DNA from: Bacillota bacterium
GTDB lineage: Bacteria > Bacillota_I > Bacilli_A > RF39 > UBA660
DNA: 64,000 bases
Reading direction: 5' to 3'
Assembly: GCA_015059305.1 (NCBI GenBank)
Contig: SVAQ01000005.1
Coordinates: 25,366 to 89,365, forward strand
Made by a program: the position numbers and the translations under genes. Below the pieces are notes generated by a model that saw only the letters and a program-made list of their open reading frames with translations, had not been told where the DNA came from and did no database searches. Shown here piece after piece: positions 14,305 to 21,142 of the stretch. Each line of letters opens with the position of its first letter. Within the stretch, counting starts at the first letter, position 1.

Positions 14305-14878
14305 ATAATAACCTACCTTTCAAACTTAATTCGTCATGTGTATCAAAATAACGATAATAAAATGGTCTAAAACATAATTTAAAATTAGATACAAATATCG
14401 ATTCTAAAAAATTACAAAATCTATATCCTAAAGTTAAATCAGAAGTAAACTCATTGATGTTAATCTTTCTATAAATACGTTTAGCACTAGTAAAATTTTT
14501 AAATAAAGGTATAACTGATTTACTCATATACCATAACTCACTAGTCAAATCACGAACCTTTTTATCGACATTTTCGAAATTTTGAGTAGCATAAACAATA
14601 TCGCAACCCAAATGTCTATGTAATATAAAAAAATCTCTTAAATCGTGCGAAAATGACTTAAATTCACGATTGTCTGCATCCATTGTAATTTCATCCCAGA
14701 GAATTAAAGTATTTTTAAACTTATATTTCTCTAAATCTTCTTTAGTAATTAACGGAACCCCCTTAATCTGAATATTTATAGAATAAATATGATCATATTT
14801 ACGGCGGTTCTTTTTATACTCTCTAACTAATATCGTACTTTTACCTACACCGGGTACACCAAAATAACATTTAATCAT
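14249..14878 (-). CDS. Zot/pI-family assembly ATPase
   Basis: The 209-residue protein has Walker A GVPGVGKST (7-15), Walker B TLILWDE (57-63) and the Zot-typical stretches FKSFSHDLRDFFILHRHLG and DIVYATQNFENVDKKVRDL. Zot/pI proteins power extrusion of filamentous phage through the envelope and are the hallmark gene of inoviruses. Most have a membrane span after the ATPase domain. None is evident here, and the C-terminal ~80 residues are rich in aromatic residues instead. Its ATG overlaps the stop of the preceding tiny membrane protein. Confidence 0.85.
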   Translation of the reverse strand: MIKCYFGVPGVGKSTILVREYKKNRRKYDHIYSINIQIKGVPLITKEDLEKYKFKNTLILWDEITMDADNREFKSFSHDLRDFFILHRHLGCDIVYATQNFENVDKKVRDLTSELWYMSKSVIPLFKNFTSAKRIYRKININEFTSDLTLGYRFCNFLESIFVSNFKLCFRPFYYRYFDTHDELSLKGRLLYEEKDSISNSDFSGIVIG

Positions 14879-15000
14879 TAAATAATCCCCTCACAATATA
14901 AAATACTTATAATTAAAGCTATAAAAAGACAAATAAGAACTAATAATTCAAGAGGGGTTATATAAATATTAGCTTGATTTTCATATTTCTTTTTTTTCAT
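14878..15000 (-). CDS. 40-residue phage membrane protein
   Basis: Basic head MKKKKYENQANIYITP, then a single span (LELLVLICLFIALIISIL) and a short tail YCEGII. ATGA overlap with the gene before and TAATG overlap with zot after. Too short for standard gene calling, but the tight overlaps on both sides support it. Likely a minor virion or assembly protein. Confidence 0.6.
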   Translation of the reverse strand: MKKKKYENQANIYITPLELLVLICLFIALIISILYCEGII

Positions 15001-15104
15001 AAAAATAAATCTTTCCTAGCTCTTTGAATATTTAATAAAATAAATAAAGAAATAAAATTACAAACAATTGCCAAAATAAACAATAAAATAACAACAAATT
15101 CCAT
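14997..15104 (-). CDS. 35-residue phage membrane protein
   Basis: MEFVVILLFILAIVCNFISL begins the protein, followed by FILLNIQRARKDLFL: a hydrophobic segment with a basic C-terminal end. It begins two bases after the previous stop and its TGA overlaps the next ATG. A pVII/pIX-type protein is likely. Confidence 0.55.
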   Translation of the reverse strand: MEFVVILLFILAIVCNFISLFILLNIQRARKDLFL

Positions 15105-15105
15105 A

Positions 15106-15216
15106 CTAACCTCTCATAACTAATTTTTTAACAATTAAGCATACACCATAAAAGGCACTAGCTAAAAATAAATATTTTGTAAAATAAAAATCTAATATTA
15201 TACTTAAATCAATCAT
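15106..15216 (-). CDS. 36-residue phage membrane protein
   Basis: MIDLSIILDFYFTKYLFLAS starts it; the end is VKKLVMRG. One span and a basic tail. ATGA overlap with the 61-residue gene upstream. First of three consecutive tiny membrane protein genes before zot. Confidence 0.55.
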   Translation of the reverse strand: MIDLSIILDFYFTKYLFLASAFYGVCLIVKKLVMRG

Positions 15217-15398
15217 CTGATACCAAACTTCCTTTTATTCATATGTAGAAAAGAAAAAACAAGATGTTCAGCCTTACTTCTATCTTTTAATTTCTTATTC
15301 TTAATCTCATTGTAAACAACATAAATGGGTTTACTGCCATTTTCTTGTAAATATGTAGCGACTAAATTTTTATCGCTATCTTTAATTTTTAATTTCAT
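15213..15398 (-). CDS. 61-residue basic phage protein of unknown function
   Basis: A soluble, strongly basic protein (MKLKIKDSDKNLVATYLQEN ... NKRKFGIR) with an excellent AGGAGG site. It is the first gene after the coat-gene terminator. No family recognised; DNA binding is possible from its charge. Confidence 0.6.
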   Translation of the reverse strand: MKLKIKDSDKNLVATYLQENGSKPIYVVYNEIKNKKLKDRSKAEHLVFSFLHMNKRKFGIR

Positions 15399-15417
15399 AA
15401 AATCCTCCTAAATAAAA

Positions 15418-15441
15418 GAAGATAGGCAATTACCTATCTTC
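15418..15441 (-). terminator. Terminator directly after the coat gene
   Basis: GAAGATAGG (15418-15426) and CCTATCTTC (15433-15441) form a 9-bp stem on a 6-base loop. On the minus strand CTTTTATTT follows. It overlaps the coat stop codon. A strong terminator after the major coat gene is a known trait of filamentous phages, which keeps coat mRNA abundant. Confidence 0.8.
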
Positions 15442-15607
15442 CGATTAGTCTACCCGCAAGACCGATAACCGCACCTACTACAAAGATACCAACTGGTAAT
15501 AATAGTAAAGGTTGGTCGGCGATTGTAGTAACTAAATTTCCTACCCAAGTCATAATTTGAGTAAAGATTGTACCTAAAGCTTCCAAGCCTGTAGTCACCC
15601 CTTCCAT
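15434..15607 (-). CDS. Major coat protein (pVIII-like), 57 aa
   Basis: The protein starts MEGVTTGLEALGTIFTQIM, has an amphipathic first half, a hydrophobic span (PLLLLPVGIFVVGAVIGLAG, about 33-52) and a basic end (RLIGR). No cleavable signal peptide is evident, as in Pf3-type coats. AGGAGAAAGGGG upstream is a strong ribosome binding site, and a terminator follows immediately. The gene is GC-richer than its neighbours. Size, polarity pattern and the private terminator make the major coat protein the best call. Confidence 0.75.
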   Translation of the reverse strand: MEGVTTGLEALGTIFTQIMTWVGNLVTTIADQPLLLLPVGIFVVGAVIGLAGRLIGR

Positions 15608-15641
15608 TCTTAACCCCTTTCTCCTAAAAAAGGATACAATT

Positions 15642-15661
15642 TATATAACACAAGTTATATA
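15642..15661. repeat. Inverted repeat upstream of the coat gene
   Basis: TATATAAC (15642-15649), spacer ACAA, GTTATATA (15654-15661). It lies 35 bases before the coat start, where a promoter or operator would be. The minus strand here reads TTGTAT and TATAAA, but their spacing is short. Confidence 0.5.
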
Positions 15662-15665
15662 CAAC

Positions 15666-15953
15666 TTATCTTCGCCACATATACCAATTATTATTTTTTT
15701 TACTAGTAGAATAATGAGTATGATGAGATAACTTATTGCCTATGTTAATAAGAATATCGCCAAGAAACACTTTAAAAGACCGACGATATTTTTTTATTTT
15801 CAACTTTTTAAGTTGACTACTAGATGTATCTATGTATAATAAGTAAAGTCTTGAAAACTTATCAATAGAGTCTATTTTATATTTGCAAATAGGTGGCGAA
15901 TAACTACACTTAAAACATTGATGATTTAAGTTATAGTAAACTGATATTCCCAT
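15666..15953 (-). CDS. Basic Cys-containing phage protein (95 aa), unknown
   Basis: It contains CFKCSYSPPIC near the N-terminus (residues 13-23) and a Lys/Tyr-rich remainder with KKLKIKKYRRSFKVF. It overlaps the preceding gene by 23 bases and has no clear ribosome binding site of its own, so translation would depend on coupling. The Cys cluster could bind metal. Function unknown; least certain gene of the prophage. Confidence 0.5.
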   Translation of the reverse strand: MGISVYYNLNHQCFKCSYSPPICKYKIDSIDKFSRLYLLYIDTSSSQLKKLKIKKYRRSFKVFLGDILINIGNKLSHHTHYSTSKKNNNWYMWRR

Positions 15954-16245
15954 GCTTATTAGTGCGAATTTCCTTTAACACTAACATATCTCTAATGGGA
16001 TTGTAAGGATTTGGTTTTCTATCGAATACCAAAATTGCTGTGTCGCCTGTCATTTCAACTTTCAGCTTATCGTATAGACCGTCTTTATCATTTACAAAGA
16101 CCGATAATTCGCTATACCCTTTCATTGATTTTGTGTTTTTAATATACACCTTGTCATTTGAGATGTAACCAATTCTAATCATTGGTTCTCCAGTTTTCTT
16201 ATCTGTATAGGATAAGAAATTCAATAATGTAACATTTAATTCCAT
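15931..16245 (-). CDS. Probable ssDNA-binding protein (gpV-like)
   Basis: 104 residues from the ATG at 16245 (GAGGGT upstream; the longer frame to 16344 would overlap the operators). It is predominantly beta-type: MELNVTLLNFLSYTDKKTGE, MIRIGYISN, YSELSVFVND, DTAILVFDRKPNP. First gene of the leftward operon, the usual place of the phage ssDNA-binding protein that coats progeny strands. Sequence similarity to gpV is not evident, so this rests on fold pattern, size and position. Confidence 0.5.
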   Translation of the reverse strand: MELNVTLLNFLSYTDKKTGEPMIRIGYISNDKVYIKNTKSMKGYSELSVFVNDKDGLYDKLKVEMTGDTAILVFDRKPNPYNPIRDMLVLKEIRTNKHGNISLL

Positions 16246-16262
16246 GTTACCCTCACTTTCTA

Positions 16263-16337
16263 GATACAACCTACAATTGTATCTAACAACAATATACAAC
16301 CTGTGATTGTATTTGTCAATACAATTCCTAGTTGTGT
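16263..16337. promoter_or_regulatory. Three repressor operators ATACAA-N7-TTGTRT
   Basis: Site 1 is GATACAA (16263-16269), seven bases, TTGTATC (16277-16283). Site 2 is ATACAA (16294-16299), N7, TTGTAT (16307-16312). Site 3 is ATACAA (16319-16324), N7, TTGTGT (16332-16337). They fill the space between the divergent repressor and the ssDNA-binding gene, as in phage immunity regions. Confidence 0.85.
16291..16319 (-). promoter_or_regulatory. Leftward lytic promoter of the prophage
   Basis: On the minus strand TTGACA (16319-16314), a 17-base spacer and TATATT (16296-16291). Operator 2 lies within the spacer and operator 3 touches the -35 box, so repressor binding would block it. Confidence 0.8.
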
Positions 16338-16361
16338 GCAACAATCTTCTTAGAGGTATGT

Positions 16362-16607
16362 ATGAATATAACTAGATTAAAAGAAATAAGAGAAGATAGA
16401 GACTATTTACAAAAAGAAATAGCAGAAAAAATAAAAGTTAAACAACAGCAATATAGTAAATATGAATTAGGAATTGACCAAATACCACTTGAAAAAATTT
16501 GTATGCTAGCTGATTTTTATGATACATCAATTGACTACCTATTAAGTAGAACTGATGAAAAAAGACCATATAAAAAAAGTATCCTAATTGAAAAGGATAA
16601 GATATGA
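16362..16607 (+). CDS. XRE-family phage repressor
   Basis: 81 residues from the ATG at 16362 (AGAGGT upstream; the GTG at 16332 lies inside operator 3). It has a Cro/CI-type helix-turn-helix: ITRLKEIREDRDYLQKEIAE, then VKQQQYSKYELGIDQIP, then ICMLADFYDTSIDYLLSRTD. The only phage gene with the short peptide gene below on the plus strand, divergent from the rest. Expected to hold the leftward operon off through the three operators. Confidence 0.88.
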   Translation: MNITRLKEIREDRDYLQKEIAEKIKVKQQQYSKYELGIDQIPLEKICMLADFYDTSIDYLLSRTDEKRPYKKSILIEKDKI

Positions 16608-16690
16608 TAGAAATTATAATAGATATCTTATTATTTATTCCTAGATTAATATGGAAGATAATAACATTACTAATAAATTGGCTAACTTAA
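16604..16690 (+). CDS. 28-residue hydrophobic peptide coupled to the repressor
   Basis: MIEIIIDILLFIPRLIWKII is followed by TLLINWLT. ATGA overlap with the repressor stop; AAGGA lies upstream. A terminator starts right at its stop codon. A membrane peptide co-expressed with a repressor could act in superinfection exclusion, which is speculation. It could also be a chance frame. Confidence 0.45.
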   Translation: MIEIIIDILLFIPRLIWKIITLLINWLT

Positions 16691-16712
16691 AAAAGAGGTT
16701 TAATCCTCTTTT
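16691..16712. terminator. Bidirectional terminator between repressor unit and coiled-coil gene
   Basis: AAAAGAGG (16691-16698), loop TTTAAT, CCTCTTTT (16705-16712), with T/A tracts on both sides. The stop codon of the leftward gene lies in the loop. Confidence 0.85.
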
Positions 16713-16981
16713 TTTAATTTATCTATTATTTGTAATAATTTATCCATTTGGTTATCTATATATTCATAATATTTGTTAGGTGTGTTTCTATTAAGATGTG
16801 CATACTCTTTTTCATAAACAACAAATTCTCTTATTTCCTCTAGGGTTTCTTGCAAATCATTTACTAAACAAGCCATTGTATTTCTTTCTTTTTTTAATTG
16901 TTGGTTTTCTTTTTTTAGATCAAAAAATACTTCGTCATAAACATCAACAATTTTATTTACAAATTTTAAATTAAAAAACAT
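16700..16981 (-). CDS. Coiled-coil phage protein (93 aa)
   Basis: Highly charged helical protein with a heptad-like stretch (FDLKKENQQLKKERNTMACL). AAAGGAAAG lies 9-15 bases before the ATG. It sits at the right end of the prophage with no promoter before it in the integrated state; only the attachment site and host DNA lie upstream. In the circular phage it would directly follow rep. Function unknown. Confidence 0.65.
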   Translation of the reverse strand: MFFNLKFVNKIVDVYDEVFFDLKKENQQLKKERNTMACLVNDLQETLEEIREFVVYEKEYAHLNRNTPNKYYEYIDNQMDKLLQIIDKLKKED

Positions 16982-16990
16982 TTTAAATCA

Positions 16991-17018
16991 CTTTCCTTTT
17001 TTGAATATTATGTTAACT
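16991..17018 (+). other. attR (half-dif site)
   Basis: It shares ATATTATGTTAAC with attL. Its right arm TTATGTTAACT (17008-17018) is intact, while the left arm matches attL poorly, as expected for the phage-derived half. Joining the left arm at 11345 to this right arm would restore the original host dif. From here to 17223 the DNA is AT-rich with no gene seen. Confidence 0.65.
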
Positions 17019-17223
17019 TAAGTTTCTTTTTCTTTTCAATATAAATAGAAATTAACTTTAGAATATATTATTTAAATTATATAACTATGTATTTATTTTA
17101 ATATAAACATAAAATTATAAGCATTAAATATTATTAAATAATTTTATAGATAACATTTGTTCTTTAAAATTAATAAAGTATATAATTAATACTATTAAGC
17201 CTCTCCTACTCTATCAATTATAA

Positions 17224-18549
17224 TTATTTCTTTCGATTTCTAATAATAATTAATCCAATTAAGCTAATAAAGATAATGCCAATTCCCGTATACATATACT
17301 TTTCTTTATCACTTAAACCGTTTATTGTATTTTTTAATTTTTCTATTGAATTATCAGTTTTATTATTAAAGATAATTTCCGAAATTGGGAACTTCACATT
17401 TTCAAACATATTATCTTTTTTTACATCTGGGCCAACGTTAGTAAAATACAAACCATAATGGGCTGGATTATATGTAGTTATTTGATTAGCTGATGTAAAG
17501 GAATTATTAGGACCATTTAACCAATCCGTAAACCATGTATATTGCTGAGAATAATGCTTTGCATATCCTTCTTTAGAGACTTGATAAGCCGTTTTTCCGT
17601 CATATAAATCTAGAGGTATATCATAGTTTAATATAATCTTATTTTGATCATATAAATGAAGATATAACTTACTTATTTGCCATACATCATTATTACTCTG
17701 AGTTTGAAAACCTTTGTCTGCTGCATTATATATAGCCTTTTTTAATATATCTGTATTTAATATATGCTGACCATGGCTGTACTCGCCTTTTTCATCGTGC
17801 CCCACTACTACATAAGGTTTAAATTTTCTAATTTGATCTACCTCAAAAGAAAGTGCATCATCGGTAGTATATCCAGCAGCTATAAGATTATTAGTAGCTC
17901 CTTCAAGTGATGTAGAATAAGCATCGGGAAATTTGCTTATAACAGGATAATATTTGATACCGATAGTCCATAATCCTTCAAGTTGTTCATGATATCTTAA
18001 GGTATTATTATAATGATTCGTAAAATAAACAACTTGTATTTTATATCCCTTGTCTATGTACGTAGGCATTAAACCTGCAAAAAATAATTGTTCATCATCA
18101 GCGTGAGTTGAAAATAACATTAAATCCGCTTTAGTTAATGTTTGCCAATCTTGTACCCAAGTCGGTATCTTTTCTCCTAAAATATAAACTTCTGCAATCG
18201 AATAATCTTCATCATATTTAATTACGGCTTCTTTAGTAGGGCCATCTAGTTTAATTACCTCATTTAAATATCCATTTAGTCCTGTACTTAGACTTTTATT
18301 ATTATATTCAAGTGTTCCTTTCGAAGGCTTAATATTATACATAATATAAATATTATTAAAAGTTTCTTCACAAGAAATTTTTAGCTCATTATCTTTGAAA
18401 AAATTTAAATAGGATGCGTAACTATCATCTTCAATTTTTTTATGTATTTGTCCTGAGACGGTAATAGTACATTTATTATTCAACGTGATATCTTCTGCTT
18501 TAACAGTAAATGGTATGATTAAAAGTATTAAAAAAAGTATTTTTTTCAT
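17224..18549 (-). CDS. Secreted membrane-anchored PIG-L/LmbE-type deacetylase
   Basis: The ATG at 18549 gives a signal peptide (MKKILFLILLIIPFTVKA); the longer frame to 18618 would bury it. The zinc motif HADDEQLF and the later HDEKGEYSHGQH are those of PIG-L family N-acetylglucosaminyl deacetylases. An N-terminal extension of about 130 residues precedes the catalytic domain. A C-terminal membrane span (YTGIGIIFISLIGLIII) ends in RNRKK. The catalytic domain therefore works outside the cell. The substrate is unknown, perhaps a glycan or glycopeptide. Confidence 0.8.
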   Translation of the reverse strand: MKKILFLILLIIPFTVKAEDITLNNKCTITVSGQIHKKIEDDSYASYLNFFKDNELKISCEETFNNIYIMYNIKPSKGTLEYNNKSLSTGLNGYLNEVIKLDGPTKEAVIKYDEDYSIAEVYILGEKIPTWVQDWQTLTKADLMLFSTHADDEQLFFAGLMPTYIDKGYKIQVVYFTNHYNNTLRYHEQLEGLWTIGIKYYPVISKFPDAYSTSLEGATNNLIAAGYTTDDALSFEVDQIRKFKPYVVVGHDEKGEYSHGQHILNTDILKKAIYNAADKGFQTQSNNDVWQISKLYLHLYDQNKIILNYDIPLDLYDGKTAYQVSKEGYAKHYSQQYTWFTDWLNGPNNSFTSANQITTYNPAHYGLYFTNVGPDVKKDNMFENVKFPISEIIFNNKTDNSIEKLKNTINGLSDKEKYMYTGIGIIFISLIGLIIIRNRKK

Positions 18550-18571
18550 TATTACTACCCTTCTTAAATTA

Positions 18572-19189
18572 TTATAACATATTAATAAAATATCTAAATA
18601 AACGATTGGTATTTTCATCTTTTAAATTTTCTGGGTGCCATTGAACACCAATAAAGAATTTTTTGTTTTTTTCTTCAATTGCTTCGATTATACCATCTTC
18701 AGAATAAGCACTTATTTGTAAATTACTACAGGTTGCTATATAGTCTTTGTGTCTTGAATTAACCATGATTTGGGGCCTGCGAATTAGCTTTGCTAAATTG
18801 GTGTTGGGCATAATTTTAACCATATGAGCATATTCTTTTTCGGATTTATGATTTAAGTTAGGTAAACGATCCATCGTGCCACCCATAGCATAAGCCATTG
18901 TTTGCATCCCTAGACATATACCTAAAAGCGGTATATCTTTTTCGTAAAGATATTTACAAACATCAATTTCCAACGGATAAATATCATCGCCGCCAGGAAG
19001 GATTATCCCATTACATAAATTTAATCTTTCTTCTACAATATCAAAAGTATCATTTTTAGAAAGTGGAATTAATATAATATTAACTTTATCTTTTAATTTA
19101 TTGTATATATCACTAGGTATATAGAAAATTTCTTTATTATTAAGAATATCAATTCTTGTAAAAATACCAACCGTTTTCAATCTTATCAC
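18572..19189 (-). CDS. Class I glutamine amidotransferase (peptidase C26 / PuuD-like)
   Basis: The 205-residue protein has the nucleophile elbow LLGICLGMQTMAYAMGG, the motif NGIILPGGDDIYP before it, NSRHKDYI in the middle and the catalytic His-Glu pair in QWHPEN near the end. This is the gamma-glutamyl hydrolase (PuuD/C26) pattern, which cleaves gamma-glutamyl amides. It lies between the deacetylase and the ZIP transporter on the same strand. The exact substrate cannot be told. Confidence 0.8.
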   Translation of the reverse strand: MIRLKTVGIFTRIDILNNKEIFYIPSDIYNKLKDKVNIILIPLSKNDTFDIVEERLNLCNGIILPGGDDIYPLEIDVCKYLYEKDIPLLGICLGMQTMAYAMGGTMDRLPNLNHKSEKEYAHMVKIMPNTNLAKLIRRPQIMVNSRHKDYIATCSNLQISAYSEDGIIEAIEEKNKKFFIGVQWHPENLKDENTNRLFRYFINML

Positions 19190-19197
19190 CTTTATAA

Positions 19198-19938
19198 TTA
19201 TAACAAAGTATTCAAAATTATTACACTAATTCCAAGCAGGATACCAAAATACATTGATTTATTTTCATGATATTTTAGTGCTTCGGGTAACATTTGTTCT
19301 ATTGCTAAAGTTATCATTAAGCCTGATACAACCACTAGAATAATTGCAATTAAATTGTGATTTATATATTTTGATAAAAATAAATACGCTAAGATAGCCC
19401 CAAAAGGCTCAGATAAACCTGAAAGCACTGTTTTTGTAATAGCCTTTAACTTAGATCCAGTGGCATAATATATAGGAATCGCTATAGCAATACCTTCAGG
19501 AATATTATGCATTGCTATGGCTAAAGAAAGTCTAATTCCTAAACTAATATCAGAATAACTACTTAAAAAAGTTAAAATTCCTTCGGGTAAATTATGCATA
19601 ATCAATGTAATCATCGATAAAATACCTAGTTTATATAAATTATTTTCATATTTGGTCAATAACCGATTAATAAATTTAATTAAAAGATAACTTATTAAAA
19701 ATAATATTATAATTAAAATAAGGGCCATTTTATTATAAGTATTTGTTATTTTAACAATTGATTCAGGAAGAAGATCAGTAATACTAATTCCAATCATAAT
19801 AGCAATAGAAAAAGATAAGGAAAAAGTAATAAATTTATTAATATTTTCTCTTTTTATTGGTAAAAATACAAATATAGCTCCAAATAAAGTGGATAATCCT
19901 GCGAATAAGGATATAAGTAAAGCAAAAATTATATTCAT
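19198..19938 (-). CDS. ZIP-family divalent metal transporter
   Basis: The 246-residue protein has about eight membrane spans and the two ZIP motifs HNLPEGILTF and HNIPEGIAIAIP that form the binuclear metal site. ZupT-like proteins import Zn, Fe or Mn. The cytoplasmic His-rich loop of some members is absent. It is nine bases upstream of the amidotransferase and probably in one transcript. Confidence 0.9.
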   Translation of the reverse strand: MNIIFALLISLFAGLSTLFGAIFVFLPIKRENINKFITFSLSFSIAIMIGISITDLLPESIVKITNTYNKMALILIIILFLISYLLIKFINRLLTKYENNLYKLGILSMITLIMHNLPEGILTFLSSYSDISLGIRLSLAIAMHNIPEGIAIAIPIYYATGSKLKAITKTVLSGLSEPFGAILAYLFLSKYINHNLIAIILVVVSGLMITLAIEQMLPEALKYHENKSMYFGILLGISVIILNTLL

Positions 19939-20054
19939 AATAAAATATATGAAAGATAACTAAAAAAAGAAGATTAAATATTTTTATGCAAACCAAAAAT
20001 TTCCATGATAATTTTGCAAATAATCGCCATAATACTTATAGGAGGTTAAATAAA

Positions 20055-20231
20055 ATGAGTAAAATGAATTCTAGAACAAATGCTAGAGAATGTTCTTCTT
20101 CAGCAAGTCAAAGAGCTAATCAAAAAGCTAACCAAAATGCTAATCAAAGAACAAACTCTAATGCTAGACCAAGCGCTAATAGCCAAGCAAATAATCGTGC
20201 TAATAGCAGTGCAAGAAATCAAGCAAAATAG
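20055..20231 (+). CDS. Small basic Asn/Ala/Ser/Arg-rich low-complexity protein
   Basis: 58 residues starting at the ATG at 20055 behind AGGAGG; the longer frame from 19986 has no such site. The sequence is built of units like RANQKANQNANQRTN with hardly any hydrophobic residue, so it is disordered and strongly basic. This resembles small nucleic-acid-binding or spore-protein-like peptides, but no family is recognised. It is convergent with the Xer gene, six bases away. Confidence 0.6.
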   Translation: MSKMNSRTNARECSSSASQRANQKANQNANQRTNSNARPSANSQANNRANSSARNQAK

Positions 20232-20237
20232 TTTAGT

Positions 20238-21122
20238 TTAATCTTCCATTTTGTTTCTTGGATGATTTTGATAATCTTCTTTAATCTTTTCATTCGATAA
20301 ATGTGAATAGATTTGGGTGGTTGTTAAATTACTATGTCCAAGAAGTTCTTGTATAACTCTTAAGTCTGCTCCATTATTAAGTAGATGAGTAGCAAAAGAG
20401 TGTCTTAAGGTATGTGGTGAAACGTGTTTATTAATACCGTTTTCCTCACATATCTTTTTTAGTATTTTAAAAAATCCTTGTCTTGATATTTTATTTCCAA
20501 AATTATTAATAAAAACATATTCGCTATCCCTACTTTTCAAAAGATAACTTCGATAATCATTTATATATAATGATAATGCATTTTTACTAGAATCATTTAT
20601 TGGAACAATTCTTTCTTTGTTTCCTTTTCCATAAATGCGAACAACACATTCATTAAAGTCAATATTATTTATTTTTAAATCAACAAGCTCGCTAACTCTT
20701 AAACCTGAGGCATAAATGGTTTCAAGCATTGCAATATTACGATAATCGGTCGGTTTTGTAGGAACGATGTTCAAGATTCGGTCTACTTCCTCGATTGTTA
20801 AATATTCAGGTAATTTTTTTGCAAGTTTTGGTAGTTTAATCGTTTGAGTCGGATTTATCTTAATAATATTATTATCAATTAAAAACATATAAAACGAATT
20901 AATTACCGTTAAATAATGAGCTCGCGTTTTCGCCGTAATTCGATCTTGATAAAGAAAATCCCTTATATCATTTGTAGTTAATTGCAAAAGGTTTTTATTG
21001 GTAAAAAATATAGCAAATTGTTTTAAGTTATAATAATATGAAAGATAAGTATTTTTCGATAATTTTTTCTCATATTTTAAATAATCTAAATATTTTTGAA
21101 TGTTAATATCCATAATCATCAC
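20238..21122 (-). CDS. XerC/XerD-type tyrosine recombinase
   Basis: The 294-residue protein has an N-terminal SAM-like domain (LSKNTYLSYYYNLKQF) and a catalytic domain with Arg in ASGLRVSELVDL, Lys in GKGNKERIVP, HTLRHSFATHLL, GHSNLTTTQIYSHLS (last Tyr the nucleophile). Length and motifs are those of the chromosome dimer resolution recombinases that act at dif. It sits only 3.2 kb from the dif-like prophage site. The start may be at 21113 (MDINIQKYL) rather than 21122. Whether it is XerC, XerD or a single XerS-like enzyme cannot be told. Confidence 0.88.
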   Translation of the reverse strand: MMIMDINIQKYLDYLKYEKKLSKNTYLSYYYNLKQFAIFFTNKNLLQLTTNDIRDFLYQDRITAKTRAHYLTVINSFYMFLIDNNIIKINPTQTIKLPKLAKKLPEYLTIEEVDRILNIVPTKPTDYRNIAMLETIYASGLRVSELVDLKINNIDFNECVVRIYGKGNKERIVPINDSSKNALSLYINDYRSYLLKSRDSEYVFINNFGNKISRQGFFKILKKICEENGINKHVSPHTLRHSFATHLLNNGADLRVIQELLGHSNLTTTQIYSHLSNEKIKEDYQNHPRNKMED

Positions 21123-21142
21123 TACTTAATTATATAAAAATA

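Larger units (their letters stand above)
11345..17018. mobile_element. Filamentous (inovirus-type) prophage integrated at a dif-like site
   Basis: About 5.65 kb lies between two copies of the Xer-type core ATTATGTTAAC. It holds an HUH rolling-circle Rep with a nick-hairpin origin, a Zot-type ATPase, a 57-residue coat-like protein with its own terminator, a signal-peptide/C-anchor protein like pIII, at least six tiny membrane proteins, a probable ssDNA-binding protein, a divergent XRE repressor with three operators, and no integrase. Size, gene order (replication, coat, small virion proteins, Zot, adsorption-like protein) and dif integration are those of inoviruses. All structural frames are open, so it may be active. 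Confidence 0.85.

Noticed and set aside
20238..21122. Xer gene as the prophage's own integrase
   Set aside because: It lies 3.2 kb outside the att core among host genes and has the length and motifs of a housekeeping Xer. The prophage itself encodes no recombinase.
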